From contig CAZSQM010000007.1 in NCBI GenBank assembly GCA_964609025.1, forward strand, positions 45,089 through 109,088: DNA of 64,000 nucleotides, in the 5' to 3' direction. This document shows, one piece after another, positions 8,961 through 17,586 of this stretch (position 1 is its first letter; each line of letters opens with the position of its first letter). The notes under the pieces were generated by a model. It made no database searches and was not told the DNA's origin. It was given only the letters and a program-made list of their open reading frames with translations. The translations under genes and the position numbers were made by a program. Source of the DNA: SIG307 sp964609025 (GTDB lineage Bacteria; Bacillota; Clostridia; Lachnospirales; Lachnospiraceae).

Positions 8961-9662
8961 TTATTCCTTGGCTGCCGCGCTCTCTTTCTGCGCTTCTGCG
9001 GCTATCTGCCGCGCCGTTTCGTCCCCCTGCCGCTTCTCCTGCGCCGCACGGATATTGTAAGACAGGCGCATCAGGCTTTCGGTCAGATGGACATTCTCCA
9101 CTACAACATCTTTGGGCAGTCTAAGCTCCGTCGGTGCAAAATTCCAGATTGCCTTTACTCCCCAGGACACCACATCATTTGCCACCTGCACTGCCTGTTC
9201 CTTCGGAATTGTAAGTGCCGCGATATCCGGCTTCTGTTTCAGCACATAGTCCTTTAACTCGCTCATCGCGCGAATCTTCACACCGCCGATTTCTTTTCCG
9301 ATTAACTCCGGCTTAATATCAAAAACTGCCTTTATTGCAAAACCACGGCGCGCAAAATCACTGTAATTTGCGATTGCCTGTCCTAAATTACCCGCACCGA
9401 TAATCACTACCTCATGTTCCTGATCCAGTCCGAGGATCTTACCGATTTCCGTATATAAATATTCTACGTTATAACCATACCCCTGCTGGCCGAACCCGCC
9501 GAAATTATTTAAATCCTGGCGAATCTGGGAGGCCGTCACGTTCATTCTCTCGCTTAATTCCTTGGATGAAATCCGAACCACTTCCTTTTTCCGCAATTCA
9601 CCCAAGTATCTGTAATACCGCGGCAAACGCTTAATTACCGCTGTCGAAATCACCTTTTGCAT
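8961..9662 (-). CDS. rex: redox-sensing transcriptional repressor Rex
   Basis: A 233-residue repressor that senses the NADH/NAD+ ratio and controls fermentation genes. The N-terminal winged helix begins MQKVISTAVIKRLPRYYRYL and includes the recognition region MNVTASQIRQDLNNFGGFGQQGYGY. The Rossmann domain has VVIIGAGNLGQAI and AVFDIKPELIGKEI. The ATG at 9660-9662 has AGGAGG seven bases upstream; the longer in-frame reading lacks support. The C-terminal tail of about 25 residues is Ala/Glu/Gln-rich and is longer than usual. It heads the run rex, acpS-nnr, alr, mazF, corC-like. Confidence 0.96.
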   Translation of the reverse strand: MQKVISTAVIKRLPRYYRYLGELRKKEVVRISSKELSERMNVTASQIRQDLNNFGGFGQQGYGYNVEYLYTEIGKILGLDQEHEVVIIGAGNLGQAIANYSDFARRGFAIKAVFDIKPELIGKEIGGVKIRAMSELKDYVLKQKPDIAALTIPKEQAVQVANDVVSWGVKAIWNFAPTELRLPKDVVVENVHLTESLMRLSYNIRAAQEKRQGDETARQIAAEAQKESAAAKE

Positions 9663-9755
9663 ACCTTTTCCTCCTTCACAAAGCATAGATACCGATAAAA
9701 ATATTATATTGCAATGATATATTTTTGTCAATTCGATGCTTTGACTCCTCTCCCC

Positions 9756-10676
9756 CTACTCCACTCTTTTGATTTCTACCTTTTCCGCCAGACGTTCCAC
9801 TTCCTCCTTCGTTGCCAGACCTGCCGAAAACGCGCTGGCGCTGCCCGCTGCGATTCCGGTTCGGAAAGCGCTTTCGGCACTGTTTTTTCCTTCATGGGCT
9901 GCCAAAAAGCCTGCTACCATAGAATCACCCGCGCCGACGGAATTGACTACCTCTCCCTTCGGTGCTTCGCCAAACCACACGCTTCCGTCCGCCGCCGCAA
10001 GTACGGCGCCCTCCCCCGCCATGGAAACGAGAACATTTGCCGCTCCCTCTTCCCGTAGTTTTTTGGCATACGGCAGTACCTCTTCCTTCGTTGTAAGAGT
10101 CACGCCGTACAATTCGCCCAGCTCGTGATGATTCGGTTTGACCAGGAACGGACGGAAGCGAATCACACCGCGTAACAGTTCTCCGGTCGCGTCTACCACA
10201 ATCCGCGGCGACTTTTCTTTCATCTGCTCCATAATATCCGCATACAGGCCTTTCGGCATAGACGCCGGAACCGTACCGGCAAGCACCAACGTGTCCTTTG
10301 CCGTCAATACGCCCAGTTTTTCCAAAAGCGCCTGTAAACTTTTCTCGTCGCACTCCGGTCCCGCGGCGTTAATCTCGCCCTCGATACCGCCCCAGAGCTT
10401 CACATTGATACGGGTCATACCTGACGGCAGACTCACAAAATTTGTCCGTACTCCGGCTTCATGTACCATGCGTACCAGCTCCGCTCCGGTAAACCCTGCT
10501 ACCAGACCGAACGCCGTAGACTCCACCCCCAGATTCTTTAACATACGGGAAACCATAATTCCTTTGCCTCCCGGAATCATTTCCTCTTTCACCGAGCGGT
10601 TCACACGACCTTCCGTAAACTCCTGTAAGGTCATATTGTAATCCAACGCCGGATTCAACGTCATTGTATAAAACAT
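9756..10676 (-). CDS. PfkB-family sugar kinase, 1-phosphofructokinase-like
   Basis: A 306-residue ribokinase-fold enzyme of the hexose/phosphofructose kinase group, predicted to phosphorylate fructose-1-phosphate or a related sugar phosphate. It begins MFYTMTLNPALDYNM and has the substrate segment PGGKGIMVSRMLKNLG, the KPNHHELGELYG stretch and the catalytic anion-hole motif VNSVGAGDSMVAGFL. The ATG at 10674-10676 has GGAGG five bases upstream. No PTS or fructose regulator gene is adjacent, so tagatose-6-phosphate kinase is an alternative. Confidence 0.85.
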   Translation of the reverse strand: MFYTMTLNPALDYNMTLQEFTEGRVNRSVKEEMIPGGKGIMVSRMLKNLGVESTAFGLVAGFTGAELVRMVHEAGVRTNFVSLPSGMTRINVKLWGGIEGEINAAGPECDEKSLQALLEKLGVLTAKDTLVLAGTVPASMPKGLYADIMEQMKEKSPRIVVDATGELLRGVIRFRPFLVKPNHHELGELYGVTLTTKEEVLPYAKKLREEGAANVLVSMAGEGAVLAAADGSVWFGEAPKGEVVNSVGAGDSMVAGFLAAHEGKNSAESAFRTGIAAGSASAFSAGLATKEEVERLAEKVEIKRVE

Positions 10677-10727
10677 AGGCACCTCCGTGATTAACCGATA
10701 TCTCCTTTTTCTTTCACCATTAGTTAT

Positions 10728-10756
10728 ATTATACTACATTCTACTATTCCCAGCAA
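10728..10756 (-). promoter_or_regulatory. sigma-A promoter for the PfkB kinase
   Basis: On the minus strand, TTGCTG (10751-10756), 17 bases, TATAAT (10728-10733), about 50 bases before the kinase start. Confidence 0.65.
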
Positions 10757-10839
10757 ATAAAAAACGATACCAAAACGGCTCGTTTCCAACGAAAGAACAA
10801 GCTCCGCTTTTCCACTGCACAAGCAAATACTCGATTCCT

Positions 10840-10965
10840 TCATACCCTTGAATAATATAGCTGCTTGCGGTTGACCTCGGATTGCAAATCACCTATCCGT
10901 TCACCCAACACCATATACTTTACAGCGTAATCATTTAAATAAAAAGCATTCCCATCTCTACTCAT
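10840..10965 (-). CDS. possible 41-residue small protein behind the toxin gene
   Basis: A short frame starts at an ATG that overlaps the last codons of the toxin gene (ATGAGTAG) and would be translationally coupled to it. It reads MSRDGNAFYLNDYAVKYMVL and then a charged stretch ending SRV. No family is recognised. It could equally be the leftover 5' end of another gene or a chance frame. Confidence 0.25.
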   Translation of the reverse strand: MSRDGNAFYLNDYAVKYMVLGERIGDLQSEVNRKQLYYSRV

Positions 10966-11305
10966 TCCAATAGTCAATCGTTTCTTGAGGCGTAGTATCA
11001 ATACCAAACAGTTGCCACATAAAATCCTCTTTCTCGTGATAGAGATTGATGATACGAATATACTTCTCTTCAATACGATAAAACACATAATTTTTCACTA
11101 CAAATAGGTAGCGATAATCCGTAGCAACATCAAACTTCCGTGCCACTTCCGATCCCATCTCCTCGTTATCACAAAGATTTCTTATTGTACCGGTTATTGT
11201 TTTCATTATCTCTTTCGCTTTTTCTTTTCCGTATTGCTCCGAAATCGTCTTATTCATTCCCCGCAATTTGTCAGCAGCGTCAGGAGCATATTTTATCTCT
11301 TTCAA
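10958..11305 (-). CDS. RelE/ParE-superfamily toxin
   Basis: A 115-residue toxin of the RelE/ParE fold (beta-helix core with DYRYLFVVKNYVFYRIEEKYIRIINLYHEKEDF at about 65-97). RelE-type members cut mRNA in the ribosome and ParE-type members block gyrase; the sequence alone does not decide which. The start is a TTG at 11303-11305 overlapping the antitoxin stop (TTGA), so translation is coupled. The C-terminal segment DFMWQLFGI is common in this subgroup. Confidence 0.85.
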   Translation of the reverse strand: MKEIKYAPDAADKLRGMNKTISEQYGKEKAKEIMKTITGTIRNLCDNEEMGSEVARKFDVATDYRYLFVVKNYVFYRIEEKYIRIINLYHEKEDFMWQLFGIDTTPQETIDYWNE

Positions 11306-11622
11306 TCAAGTACACCCAATTCCCTTTCCAATTCATCCGCATCAACCCAGCCTTCTTCCTCTGCGCGTTCTTCTGCCCTCTTCAAATCAAGCATAAGTAT
11401 TGCAATTGCCTGCTCTCTCAATGCTTCTTTACTGTTCTTTGTCACAATAAAAGGTAAGCCTTCCACATTTAGAGACTGCTGAATAAATGTATTAAACGCA
11501 TCCGTCAATGTCATACCGGTCTTGGCATAGATATCCTCAACCGCTTTCTTTATCTGCGAATTAATTCTCACCTGAAAAGTAGAATCCTTTGGTGCCATTG
11601 CAACATTCAAATTCATATCCAT
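11302..11622 (-). CDS. RelB/DinJ-family antitoxin
   Basis: A 106-residue antitoxin. The N-terminal ribbon-helix-helix reads STFQVRINSQIKKAVEDIYAKTGMTLTDAFNTFIQQSL, the DinJ/RelB pattern; the C-terminal half is acidic and would wrap the toxin. The ATG at 11620-11622 follows GGGAGG by eight bases. It precedes its toxin with a four-base overlap. The promoter immediately upstream contains two direct repeats TGTAYTGAC that may be the autoregulatory operator. Confidence 0.88.
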   Translation of the reverse strand: MDMNLNVAMAPKDSTFQVRINSQIKKAVEDIYAKTGMTLTDAFNTFIQQSLNVEGLPFIVTKNSKEALREQAIAILMLDLKRAEERAEEEGWVDADELERELGVLD

Positions 11623-11644
11623 GAGATACACCTCCCTTTTCTTA

Positions 11645-11673
11645 ATCATAACATAATCGCTTCGTCGCGTCAA
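11645..11673 (-). promoter_or_regulatory. promoter of the toxin-antitoxin pair with direct repeat
   Basis: On the minus strand, TTGACG (11668-11673), 17 bases, TATGAT (11645-11650). TGTACTGAC and TGTATTGAC occur as direct repeats around the -35 box, a plausible site for the ribbon-helix-helix antitoxin. Confidence 0.7.
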
Positions 11674-11765
11674 TACATTGTCAGTACATCAACATCTGAA
11701 TTTTCTTAAACTAATGTGAAATATGATTTAAATGTATTTCAAATACACGTTCCCGCACAAGTACA

Positions 11766-12071
11766 AGGGCTGTCGCCCCTCTTTCTCCTCCCACCCGTTT
11801 CCTTTTGTGACGTTTTGAAAATCACCGTGCAGGGAGTACTTTCCTTGAATTTTGTGCAGGATATTAGTTTTTCTTATTGTCCCATTCACTTATCAGCAAT
11901 GCCCGGACAGGACGTTTGGGCAAGTCGACACGCGCCACGGATGTCGCGTAATGACCGGTTGCGTGACTTTTTCAAAAACATTACGGAACAATTAGAAAGT
12001 CTACATCCGAAACTTATGAAAAGAAAGTCCCCCCCCTGCGCGGCGGCTCGGGCGTGGCGGGTTCTTGCGCT
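11766..12071 (+). repeat. structured interspersed repeat, copy 1
   Basis: The core (11844-12010) is almost identical to copy 2 for about 100 bases. It has an outer stem (ATTAGTTTTTCTTATTGT against ACAATTAGAAAGTCTA), an inner hairpin at 11900-11922 (arms TGCCCGGAC and GTTTGGGCA) and a second inner hairpin with CGCGCC. In the right arm of the 11900 hairpin two C have become T, which keeps G-U pairs in RNA of this strand. The outer arms diverge more here than in the other copies, so the ends are approximate. No transposase or credible gene is present. Confidence 0.75.
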
Positions 12072-12161
12072 AAATAGGTGACTTTCCAAAAATAGTCCGC
12101 TCTCAGATAACCTGTTTTTGAATTTGTCCGAAGGACCGCGTTTTTAGCTGAGTCGAAATCG

Positions 12162-12221
12162 CCTCTTACCGGTTCTAAGTCTCGAGGGCACTCCCGAGAG
12201 ATGTTTAGAACCGGTTAGAGG
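12162..12221. repeat. long perfect-ended inverted repeat
   Basis: CCTCTTACCGGTTCTAA at the left is mirrored by TTAGAACCGGTTAGAGG at the right, enclosing a second hairpin TCTCG-GGG/CCC-CGAGA with a CACT loop. It lies between copies 1 and 2 and is itself framed by GTTCTTGCGC (12060-12069) and GCGCAAGAAC (12296-12305). The 12072-12307 interval holds no gene that I can support. Confidence 0.7.
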
Positions 12222-12307
12222 AAGTTTGACGAAGCGTTGCGCTTTGAAAAAATCGGAGACCATCAGACGAAAGACCTCTCTTTCAGCTTTTCCAAGCGCA
12301 AGAACGG

Positions 12308-12641
12308 GCTGTCGCACCTTGTATTATAACCACCCGTTTCTTAGTTGTAACTCTCAGGGGACTGACATGCAATACTCAATTTCTTTGAATTTTGTGCAGG
12401 ATATTAGTTTTTCTTATTGTCCCATTCACTTATCAGCAATGCCCGGACAGGACGTCCGGGCAAGTCGACACGCGCCACGGACGGCGCGTCGGAGACGGTT
12501 GCGTCATCATTCTCATAACCATACTGGGACAATTAGAAAAACTTATACCCGGAACCCATGAAAAGAAATTGAGTATTGCATGGCAGTTCCTGAGTAAAAA
12601 CAAGAAACGGGAGCCCCGCACCAAAGTGCGACAGCCCCCGT
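12308..12641 (+). repeat. structured interspersed repeat, copy 2 with long terminal arms
   Basis: About 334 bases with imperfect terminal inverted arms of roughly 80 bases: GGGCTGTCGCAC, CCCGTTTCTT, CTCAGG and CATGCAATACTCAATTTC occur in the left arm, and in the same order in the reverse complement of the right arm. Inside lie the outer stem (TTAGTTTTTCTTATTGTCCCA / TGGGACAATTAGAAAAA), the hairpin 12440-12462 (TGCCCGGAC-AGGAC-GTCCGGGCA) and the CGCGCC/GGCGCG hairpin. It ends five bases before the stop of atpC, so it could also form the 3' end of the ATP synthase transcript. Confidence 0.8.
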
Positions 12642-12646
12642 AAGTT

Positions 12647-13069
12647 CTACATTCTTTTCTCCGCCAGCTCGATTCGTATCAGGGAACGGCGCAATGCCAG
12701 TTCTGCCCTTGCGATATTGATGGAAGCATCCCCGCTCTTTAAACGCCGTTCTGCCCGGATTTGTGCTTCTTTCGCACGGTTTAAGTCAATCTCCTCCGGC
12801 CACTCGCACGATTCCGCAAGAATCGTGACATGGTCCTGCATAACTTCCACAAAGCCGGAATGCAGCGCGGCCTCTTTGTCGCCGTTCTCCGCAGTTCCCT
12901 TTATCTTCAGTATGCCCGGCACCAAAATCGCCGTCAGCGGAATGTGTCCTTTTAAAATACCCATTTCACCTTCCGTCGTCCGAAGCTCTACCATTTCCAC
13001 ATCGTCATCATAAAACATTCTGTCGGGAGAAATTATTTTTAAACGAAACAGTTTTCCTGCGTCTGCCAT
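12647..13069 (-). CDS. atpC: ATP synthase F1 subunit epsilon
   Basis: A 140-residue subunit of the F1 central stalk. The N-terminal beta sandwich (FRLKIISPDRMFYDDDVEMVELRTTEGEMGILKGHIPL) is followed by a C-terminal helical hairpin rich in Arg/Ala/Glu. The ATG follows AAGGAGAAACA. It is the last gene of the ATP synthase operon, 27 bases after atpD. Confidence 0.96.
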   Translation of the reverse strand: MADAGKLFRLKIISPDRMFYDDDVEMVELRTTEGEMGILKGHIPLTAILVPGILKIKGTAENGDKEAALHSGFVEVMQDHVTILAESCEWPEEIDLNRAKEAQIRAERRLKSGDASINIARAELALRRSLIRIELAEKRM

Positions 13070-13096
13070 TGTTTCTCCTTTCCGGGCAACGCCGCC

Positions 13097-14506
13097 TTAT
13101 TTTCCGTTGACTCTTTCCAGAACATCGTCAATATTGCCCGCATTTAAGAAGAAGCTCTCCGGAATATCGTCATGCTTTCCTTCCAGTATTTCCTTAAAGC
13201 CCTGAATCGTTTCGGAAATCGGCACATAACGTCCCGGAAGTCCGGTAAACTGCTCCGCAACATGGAACGGCTGGGAAAGGAAACGCTGTACCTTTCTCGC
13301 TCTTGCCACCAAAAGCTTGTCGTCCTCGGAAAGCTCGTCCATACCGAGAATTGCGATAATATCCTGCAGTTCCTTGTACTTCTGCAAAATCTCCTGTACG
13401 CCGCGGGCTACTTGGTAATGCTCCTCGCCTACGATACGCGGGTCAAGGATACGGGAGGTAGACTCTAACGGGTCTACTGCCGGATAAATACCGAGCTCTA
13501 CGATAGAACGGGAAAGTACCGTCGTTGCATCAAGGTGTGCAAAGGTCGTCGCCGGTGCCGGGTCCGTTAAGTCATCCGCCGGCACGTAAACTGCCTGTAC
13601 GGAAGTAATGGAACCGTTCTTCGTTGAAGTAATACGCTCCTGAAGCGCACCCATTTCGGTCTGTAAGGTCGGCTGATAGCCTACGGCGGACGGCATACGT
13701 CCGAGCAGCGCCGACACCTCGGAGCCTGCCTGAGTGAATCGGAAAATGTTATCGATAAAGAGCAGTACGTCCTTTCCCGACTTATCACGGAAATATTCCG
13801 CCATCGTAAGACCGGTAAGACCTACTCTCATTCTTGCTCCCGGCGGCTCGTTCATCTGTCCGAATACCATGGTGGTCTTCTCGATAACACCGGACTCAAT
13901 CATTTCATAATACAAATCGTTTCCTTCACGGGTACGCTCGCCTACGCCGGTAAATACGGAATAACCGCCGTGCTCCGTTGCGATATTGGTAATCAGCTCC
14001 TGAATCAATACGGTTTTTCCTACGCCTGCACCGCCGAACAAACCGATTTTTCCGCCCTTCTGATACGGGCAGAGAAGATCTACGACCTTAATACCGGTTT
14101 CCAGCATTTCGGTCTGTGTGGACTGTTCCTCAAACTTCGGTGCCTTTCTGTGAATCGGATAACGCTCCACTCCTTCCGGAGCAGGCTTTTCATCAATCGG
14201 ATTACCGAGTACGTTAAACATTCTTCCGAGCGTCTTTTCGCCCACCGGAACCGAAATCGGCGCTCCGGTCGCTAATGCGTCCATACCGCGTACCAGACCG
14301 TCCGTCGGTCCCATAGCGATACAGCGCACCGTATCGTCGCCAAGGTGCTGTGCCACTTCCACTACCAGCACATCACCGTCCTGTCTGGTGATATGAATTG
14401 CCTCGTATATCTCCGGAAGGCTGCCCTCCGGAAACTTAATATCCAAAACCGCACCGATAATCTGAGTGATTTTTCCAAGTTTATTTTCTGCCAACTTTTC
14501 CTTCAC
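13097..14506 (-). CDS. atpD: ATP synthase F1 subunit beta
   Basis: The catalytic nucleotide-binding subunit, 469 residues. Walker A is GGAGVGKTVLIQEL (about residues 158-171), Walker B is VLLFIDNIFRFTQ, and the catalytic Glu lies in GVGERTREGNDLY. The DELSEEDK-like segment (here DELSEDDK) is also present. The start is uncertain: the GTG at 14506 almost overlaps the AAGGAG site, so translation may begin at the in-frame TTG at 14494. Confidence 0.97.
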   Translation of the reverse strand: MKEKLAENKLGKITQIIGAVLDIKFPEGSLPEIYEAIHITRQDGDVLVVEVAQHLGDDTVRCIAMGPTDGLVRGMDALATGAPISVPVGEKTLGRMFNVLGNPIDEKPAPEGVERYPIHRKAPKFEEQSTQTEMLETGIKVVDLLCPYQKGGKIGLFGGAGVGKTVLIQELITNIATEHGGYSVFTGVGERTREGNDLYYEMIESGVIEKTTMVFGQMNEPPGARMRVGLTGLTMAEYFRDKSGKDVLLFIDNIFRFTQAGSEVSALLGRMPSAVGYQPTLQTEMGALQERITSTKNGSITSVQAVYVPADDLTDPAPATTFAHLDATTVLSRSIVELGIYPAVDPLESTSRILDPRIVGEEHYQVARGVQEILQKYKELQDIIAILGMDELSEDDKLLVARARKVQRFLSQPFHVAEQFTGLPGRYVPISETIQGFKEILEGKHDDIPESFFLNAGNIDDVLERVNGK

Positions 14507-14530
14507 TCCTTTTCTTAGAATTTTATTTCA

Positions 14531-15403
14531 CTAACTGATTGCATTTGCGCCTGCGATAATCTCTGTTAATTCCTGCGTAATGGAACTCTGACGGGCTCTG
14601 TTATACTTTAAGCCCAAATCGGAAATCATCTCGTCCGCATTGTTCGTTGCCGAATCCATTGCCTGCATTCTCGCACCGTTTTCGCTGGCAAGTGCCTGTA
14701 CCAGACCGCCGTAAATCAAGCTGTTGACATACTTCGGAATAATGAGTGCCAGTGCTTCTTCTTCCTCCGGCTCATAATTCATCAGCGTCAACGCATCTGC
14801 CGCCGTCTGCCCGTCCTCCGCCTCTTCGCTCTCGTCAAAGGCCACCGGAAGCAGACGGATGAAGGTCGGAATGTGGCTTACCGTATTTTTAAATACGGTA
14901 TAGGCAAGGTAAATCTCGCTGATTTTCCCCTCGGCAAAATCGGAAAGCACCTGTTTCCCGATTTCGGAAGCATCGGAAAACAACGGCTCGTTCATCGCCT
15001 CGGAATAATCCGCGGCAATCTCATAGCCGCGTCTTGCCAGACCGTCGCGCCCCTTGCGGCCCACTGCGTAAATGACAACCTCCTCTTTCCTCATACCGCT
15101 GCCGGTCACTAACTTCATGACGTTGGAATTATATCCTCCGGCAAGACCACGATTCGAGGTAATGACGATAATTCCCTTTTTGCCCTCCGCGGCAGTATTC
15201 ACATACGGGTGATTGAGATTGCCCGACTTTTTTAACATCGATTTCACGGTTGCGTACATTGCATTAAAATACGGCTGTGAATCCTCCGCACGCGCTTTTG
15301 CTTTTTGCAGCTTTACGGTTGCAACGAGTTTCATTGCTTTTGTAATCTGCCCTGTGCTTTGTATACTTTCCCTGCGCCGTTTTATATCACGCATGGATGC
15401 CAT
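14531..15403 (-). CDS. atpG: ATP synthase F1 subunit gamma
   Basis: The rotating central-stalk subunit, 290 residues, with the N-terminal helix MRDIKRRRESIQSTGQITKAMKLVATVKLQKA, a Rossmann-like middle (IIVITSNRGLAGGYNSNV) and the C-terminal helix with NNADEMI and YNRARQSSITQELTEIIAGANA. A small acidic insert (SEEAEDGQTAADA, about residue 195) is seen. It sits between atpA and atpD as usual. Confidence 0.96.
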   Translation of the reverse strand: MASMRDIKRRRESIQSTGQITKAMKLVATVKLQKAKARAEDSQPYFNAMYATVKSMLKKSGNLNHPYVNTAAEGKKGIIVITSNRGLAGGYNSNVMKLVTGSGMRKEEVVIYAVGRKGRDGLARRGYEIAADYSEAMNEPLFSDASEIGKQVLSDFAEGKISEIYLAYTVFKNTVSHIPTFIRLLPVAFDESEEAEDGQTAADALTLMNYEPEEEEALALIIPKYVNSLIYGGLVQALASENGARMQAMDSATNNADEMISDLGLKYNRARQSSITQELTEIIAGANAIS

Positions 15404-15436
15404 ATCGTATCACCTACACTTTCTTCGCGCTGCGCA

Positions 15437-16945
15437 TTATTTTTTGAACTGCTGTTTGAATTCCTCAATTACCGAAATCAACAGCTTCTCGAGCTCCTCC
15501 GTAAGCTGCTTTTCGGTACGGATTCCTTCCGGCAGTTCCGGATACTTGGTGTCGATAAACTCAAACAGTTCCTTTTCAAACTCCAGAATATCTTCTACCG
15601 CAATGTCAAGCAGATACTTCTTTGTTGCCGCATAGATGATGATGACCTGATACTCTACCGGCATCGGCTGATACTGCGGCTGCTTTAAGACTTCACGGAT
15701 ACGCTCGCCCTGTGCTAACTTTTCCTTCGTATCGGCGTCCAAATCGGAACCGAACTGTGCAAAGGAAGCAAGTTCGCGGTACTGTGCAAGGTCGATACGA
15801 ATCGGACCTGCAATCTTCTTCATCGCCTTAATCTGTGCCGAACCGCCTACACGGGATACGGAAAGTCCCGGGTTTACCGCCGGACGGAAGCCCGAGTTAA
15901 ACATCTCGGTTTCCAGATAAATCTGACCGTCCGTAATGGAAATCACGTTGGTCGGGATATAGGCGGAAACATCGCCTGCCTGGGTTTCGATAATCGGCAG
16001 CGCGGTTAAGGAACCGCCGCCTAACTTATCCGAGAGTCTTGCCGCACGCTCCAAAAGTCTTGAATGCAGGTAGAAAACATCGCCCGGATATGCCTCACGT
16101 CCCGGCGGACGCTTTAAGAGCAGGGACAGGGTACGGTATGCGGTTGCATGCTTACTCAAATCGTCATACACAATTAAGACATCCTGGCCTGCCTCCATCC
16201 ATTCCTCACCGATAGCGCACCCCGAATAAGGTGCGATGTACTGAAGCGGCGCCAGTTCGCTTGCGGTTGCCGCAACAATTGTCGTGTAATCCATTGCACC
16301 GTGTTCTTCTAATGTTGACACGATGGAAGCAACCGTAGAAGCCTTCTGCCCGATGGCAACATAAATACACTTTACGTTCTGCCCCTTCTGGTTAATAATC
16401 GTATCGATTGCGATTGCCGTCTTACCGGTCTGTCTGTCACCGATAATCAGCTCTCGCTGACCGCGTCCGATCGGCACCATGGAGTCGATGGCTTTGATAC
16501 CGGTCTGAAGCGGCGTATCTACGGACTTTCTGGAAATGACACCGGACGCCACACGCTCAATCCGGCGGTATTTCTTTGTTTCAATCGGACCCTTTCCGTC
16601 AATCGGCTGTCCGAGTGCGTTTACAACCCGGCCCGACATTGCGTCGCCTACCGGCACTTCTACAACGCGGCCGGTTGTTTTTACGGTATCACCCTCGCTG
16701 ATATTTCCCATATCACCGAGCAGTACCGCGCCGACATTGTCTTCCTCAAGGTTTAACACCATACCGTAAACCTCACCCGGAAATTCCAAAAGCTCGCCCT
16801 GCATTGCCTTCTGTAAGCCATGAATACGCGCGATACCGTCGGCCACCTGAATTACCGTACCGACATCGGACACTTCAAGCCTTGTACTATAATTCTTGAT
16901 TTGTTCTTTTATGACGGAACTGATTTCCTCCGGTCTTAAATTCAA
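15437..16945 (-). CDS. atpA: ATP synthase F1 subunit alpha
   Basis: The non-catalytic nucleotide-binding subunit, 502 residues. Motifs include GIKAIDSMVPIGRGQRELIIGDRQTGKTAIAID (Walker A GDRQTGKT), VLIVYDDLSKHA and the ATP synthase alpha/beta signature PAVNPGLSVSRVG. It starts with TTG at 16945, with AGAAGGTG eight bases upstream, and ends in the usual helical domain. Confidence 0.97.
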   Translation of the reverse strand: MNLRPEEISSVIKEQIKNYSTRLEVSDVGTVIQVADGIARIHGLQKAMQGELLEFPGEVYGMVLNLEEDNVGAVLLGDMGNISEGDTVKTTGRVVEVPVGDAMSGRVVNALGQPIDGKGPIETKKYRRIERVASGVISRKSVDTPLQTGIKAIDSMVPIGRGQRELIIGDRQTGKTAIAIDTIINQKGQNVKCIYVAIGQKASTVASIVSTLEEHGAMDYTTIVAATASELAPLQYIAPYSGCAIGEEWMEAGQDVLIVYDDLSKHATAYRTLSLLLKRPPGREAYPGDVFYLHSRLLERAARLSDKLGGGSLTALPIIETQAGDVSAYIPTNVISITDGQIYLETEMFNSGFRPAVNPGLSVSRVGGSAQIKAMKKIAGPIRIDLAQYRELASFAQFGSDLDADTKEKLAQGERIREVLKQPQYQPMPVEYQVIIIYAATKKYLLDIAVEDILEFEKELFEFIDTKYPELPEGIRTEKQLTEELEKLLISVIEEFKQQFKK

Positions 16946-17028
16946 GGTAAAAGCACCTTCTTTCTGAATTGTTCTTATAAAACTCCACGCCTGCTTTTGC
17001 AGACTGTATTGTTCCGAAAAGCCGTCTG

Positions 17029-17586
17029 TCAGTCTTTCATTGTAAGCTGAATCTTTGACAGGCTTCCCGCCATCCGCTCAAGCTTTGATTTGATGCTGGC
17101 GTCCACGACTCTGTCGCCGATACGGATTGTCATGCCGCCAATCAGCGACGCATCCACAGAATACTGCATCTCAAAGCTCTCGTAATCGGTCTGGGAAAGC
17201 AGCTTTTCTTCGATTTGACGTTTTTTCGCGTCGGTAAGCTCCGTTGCCGAAACAACGGTTGCCACGCCGATTTTACGATACTCTCTCACCTTATCGAGAA
17301 AGTTTCCAAACACCGCCGGGATATCGCCGCACCTTCCTTTTTCCACAATTACGGTAAGAAGCCCCGTCAGTGCGTCGTCAAACCGTCCGCCGAATACCTG
17401 CTCTACAACGGAACGTTTTTCCTCCTTTGTGATTTTCGGGTGCGTTAAAAGCCCCAGAAACTCCGGATTTTCGGAAAACACAAGCTCCGCCGTCTTTACC
17501 TGCTCTGCCCATGCGTCAATGCTGTTCTGCTCGATTGCTAAATCAAACAATGCTTCTCCGTATACGTCAGCCGCTAACTTCGCCAT
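17029..17586 (-). CDS. atpH: ATP synthase F1 subunit delta
   Basis: A 185-residue peripheral-stalk subunit joining F1 to the b subunit. It begins AADVYGEALFDLAIEQNSIDAWAEQV and ends with the family signature D-A-S-L-I-G-G-M-T-I-R-I-G-D-R-V-V-D-A-S-I. Its start overlaps the end of atpF by 13 bases. Confidence 0.95.
   Translation of the reverse strand: MAKLAADVYGEALFDLAIEQNSIDAWAEQVKTAELVFSENPEFLGLLTHPKITKEEKRSVVEQVFGGRFDDALTGLLTVIVEKGRCGDIPAVFGNFLDKVREYRKIGVATVVSATELTDAKKRQIEEKLLSQTDYESFEMQYSVDASLIGGMTIRIGDRVVDASIKSKLERMAGSLSKIQLTMKD

Noticed and set aside
9663..9755. Rex operator upstream of rex
   Set aside because: No clear TTGTTAA-N4-TTAACAA type palindrome could be found in the AT-rich stretch.
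11716..12561. Open frames of 111-121 codons across repeat copies 1 and 2
   Set aside because: They translate the structured repeat; conservation follows the stems, there is no ribosome-binding site, and the reading is shifted or truncated in other copies.
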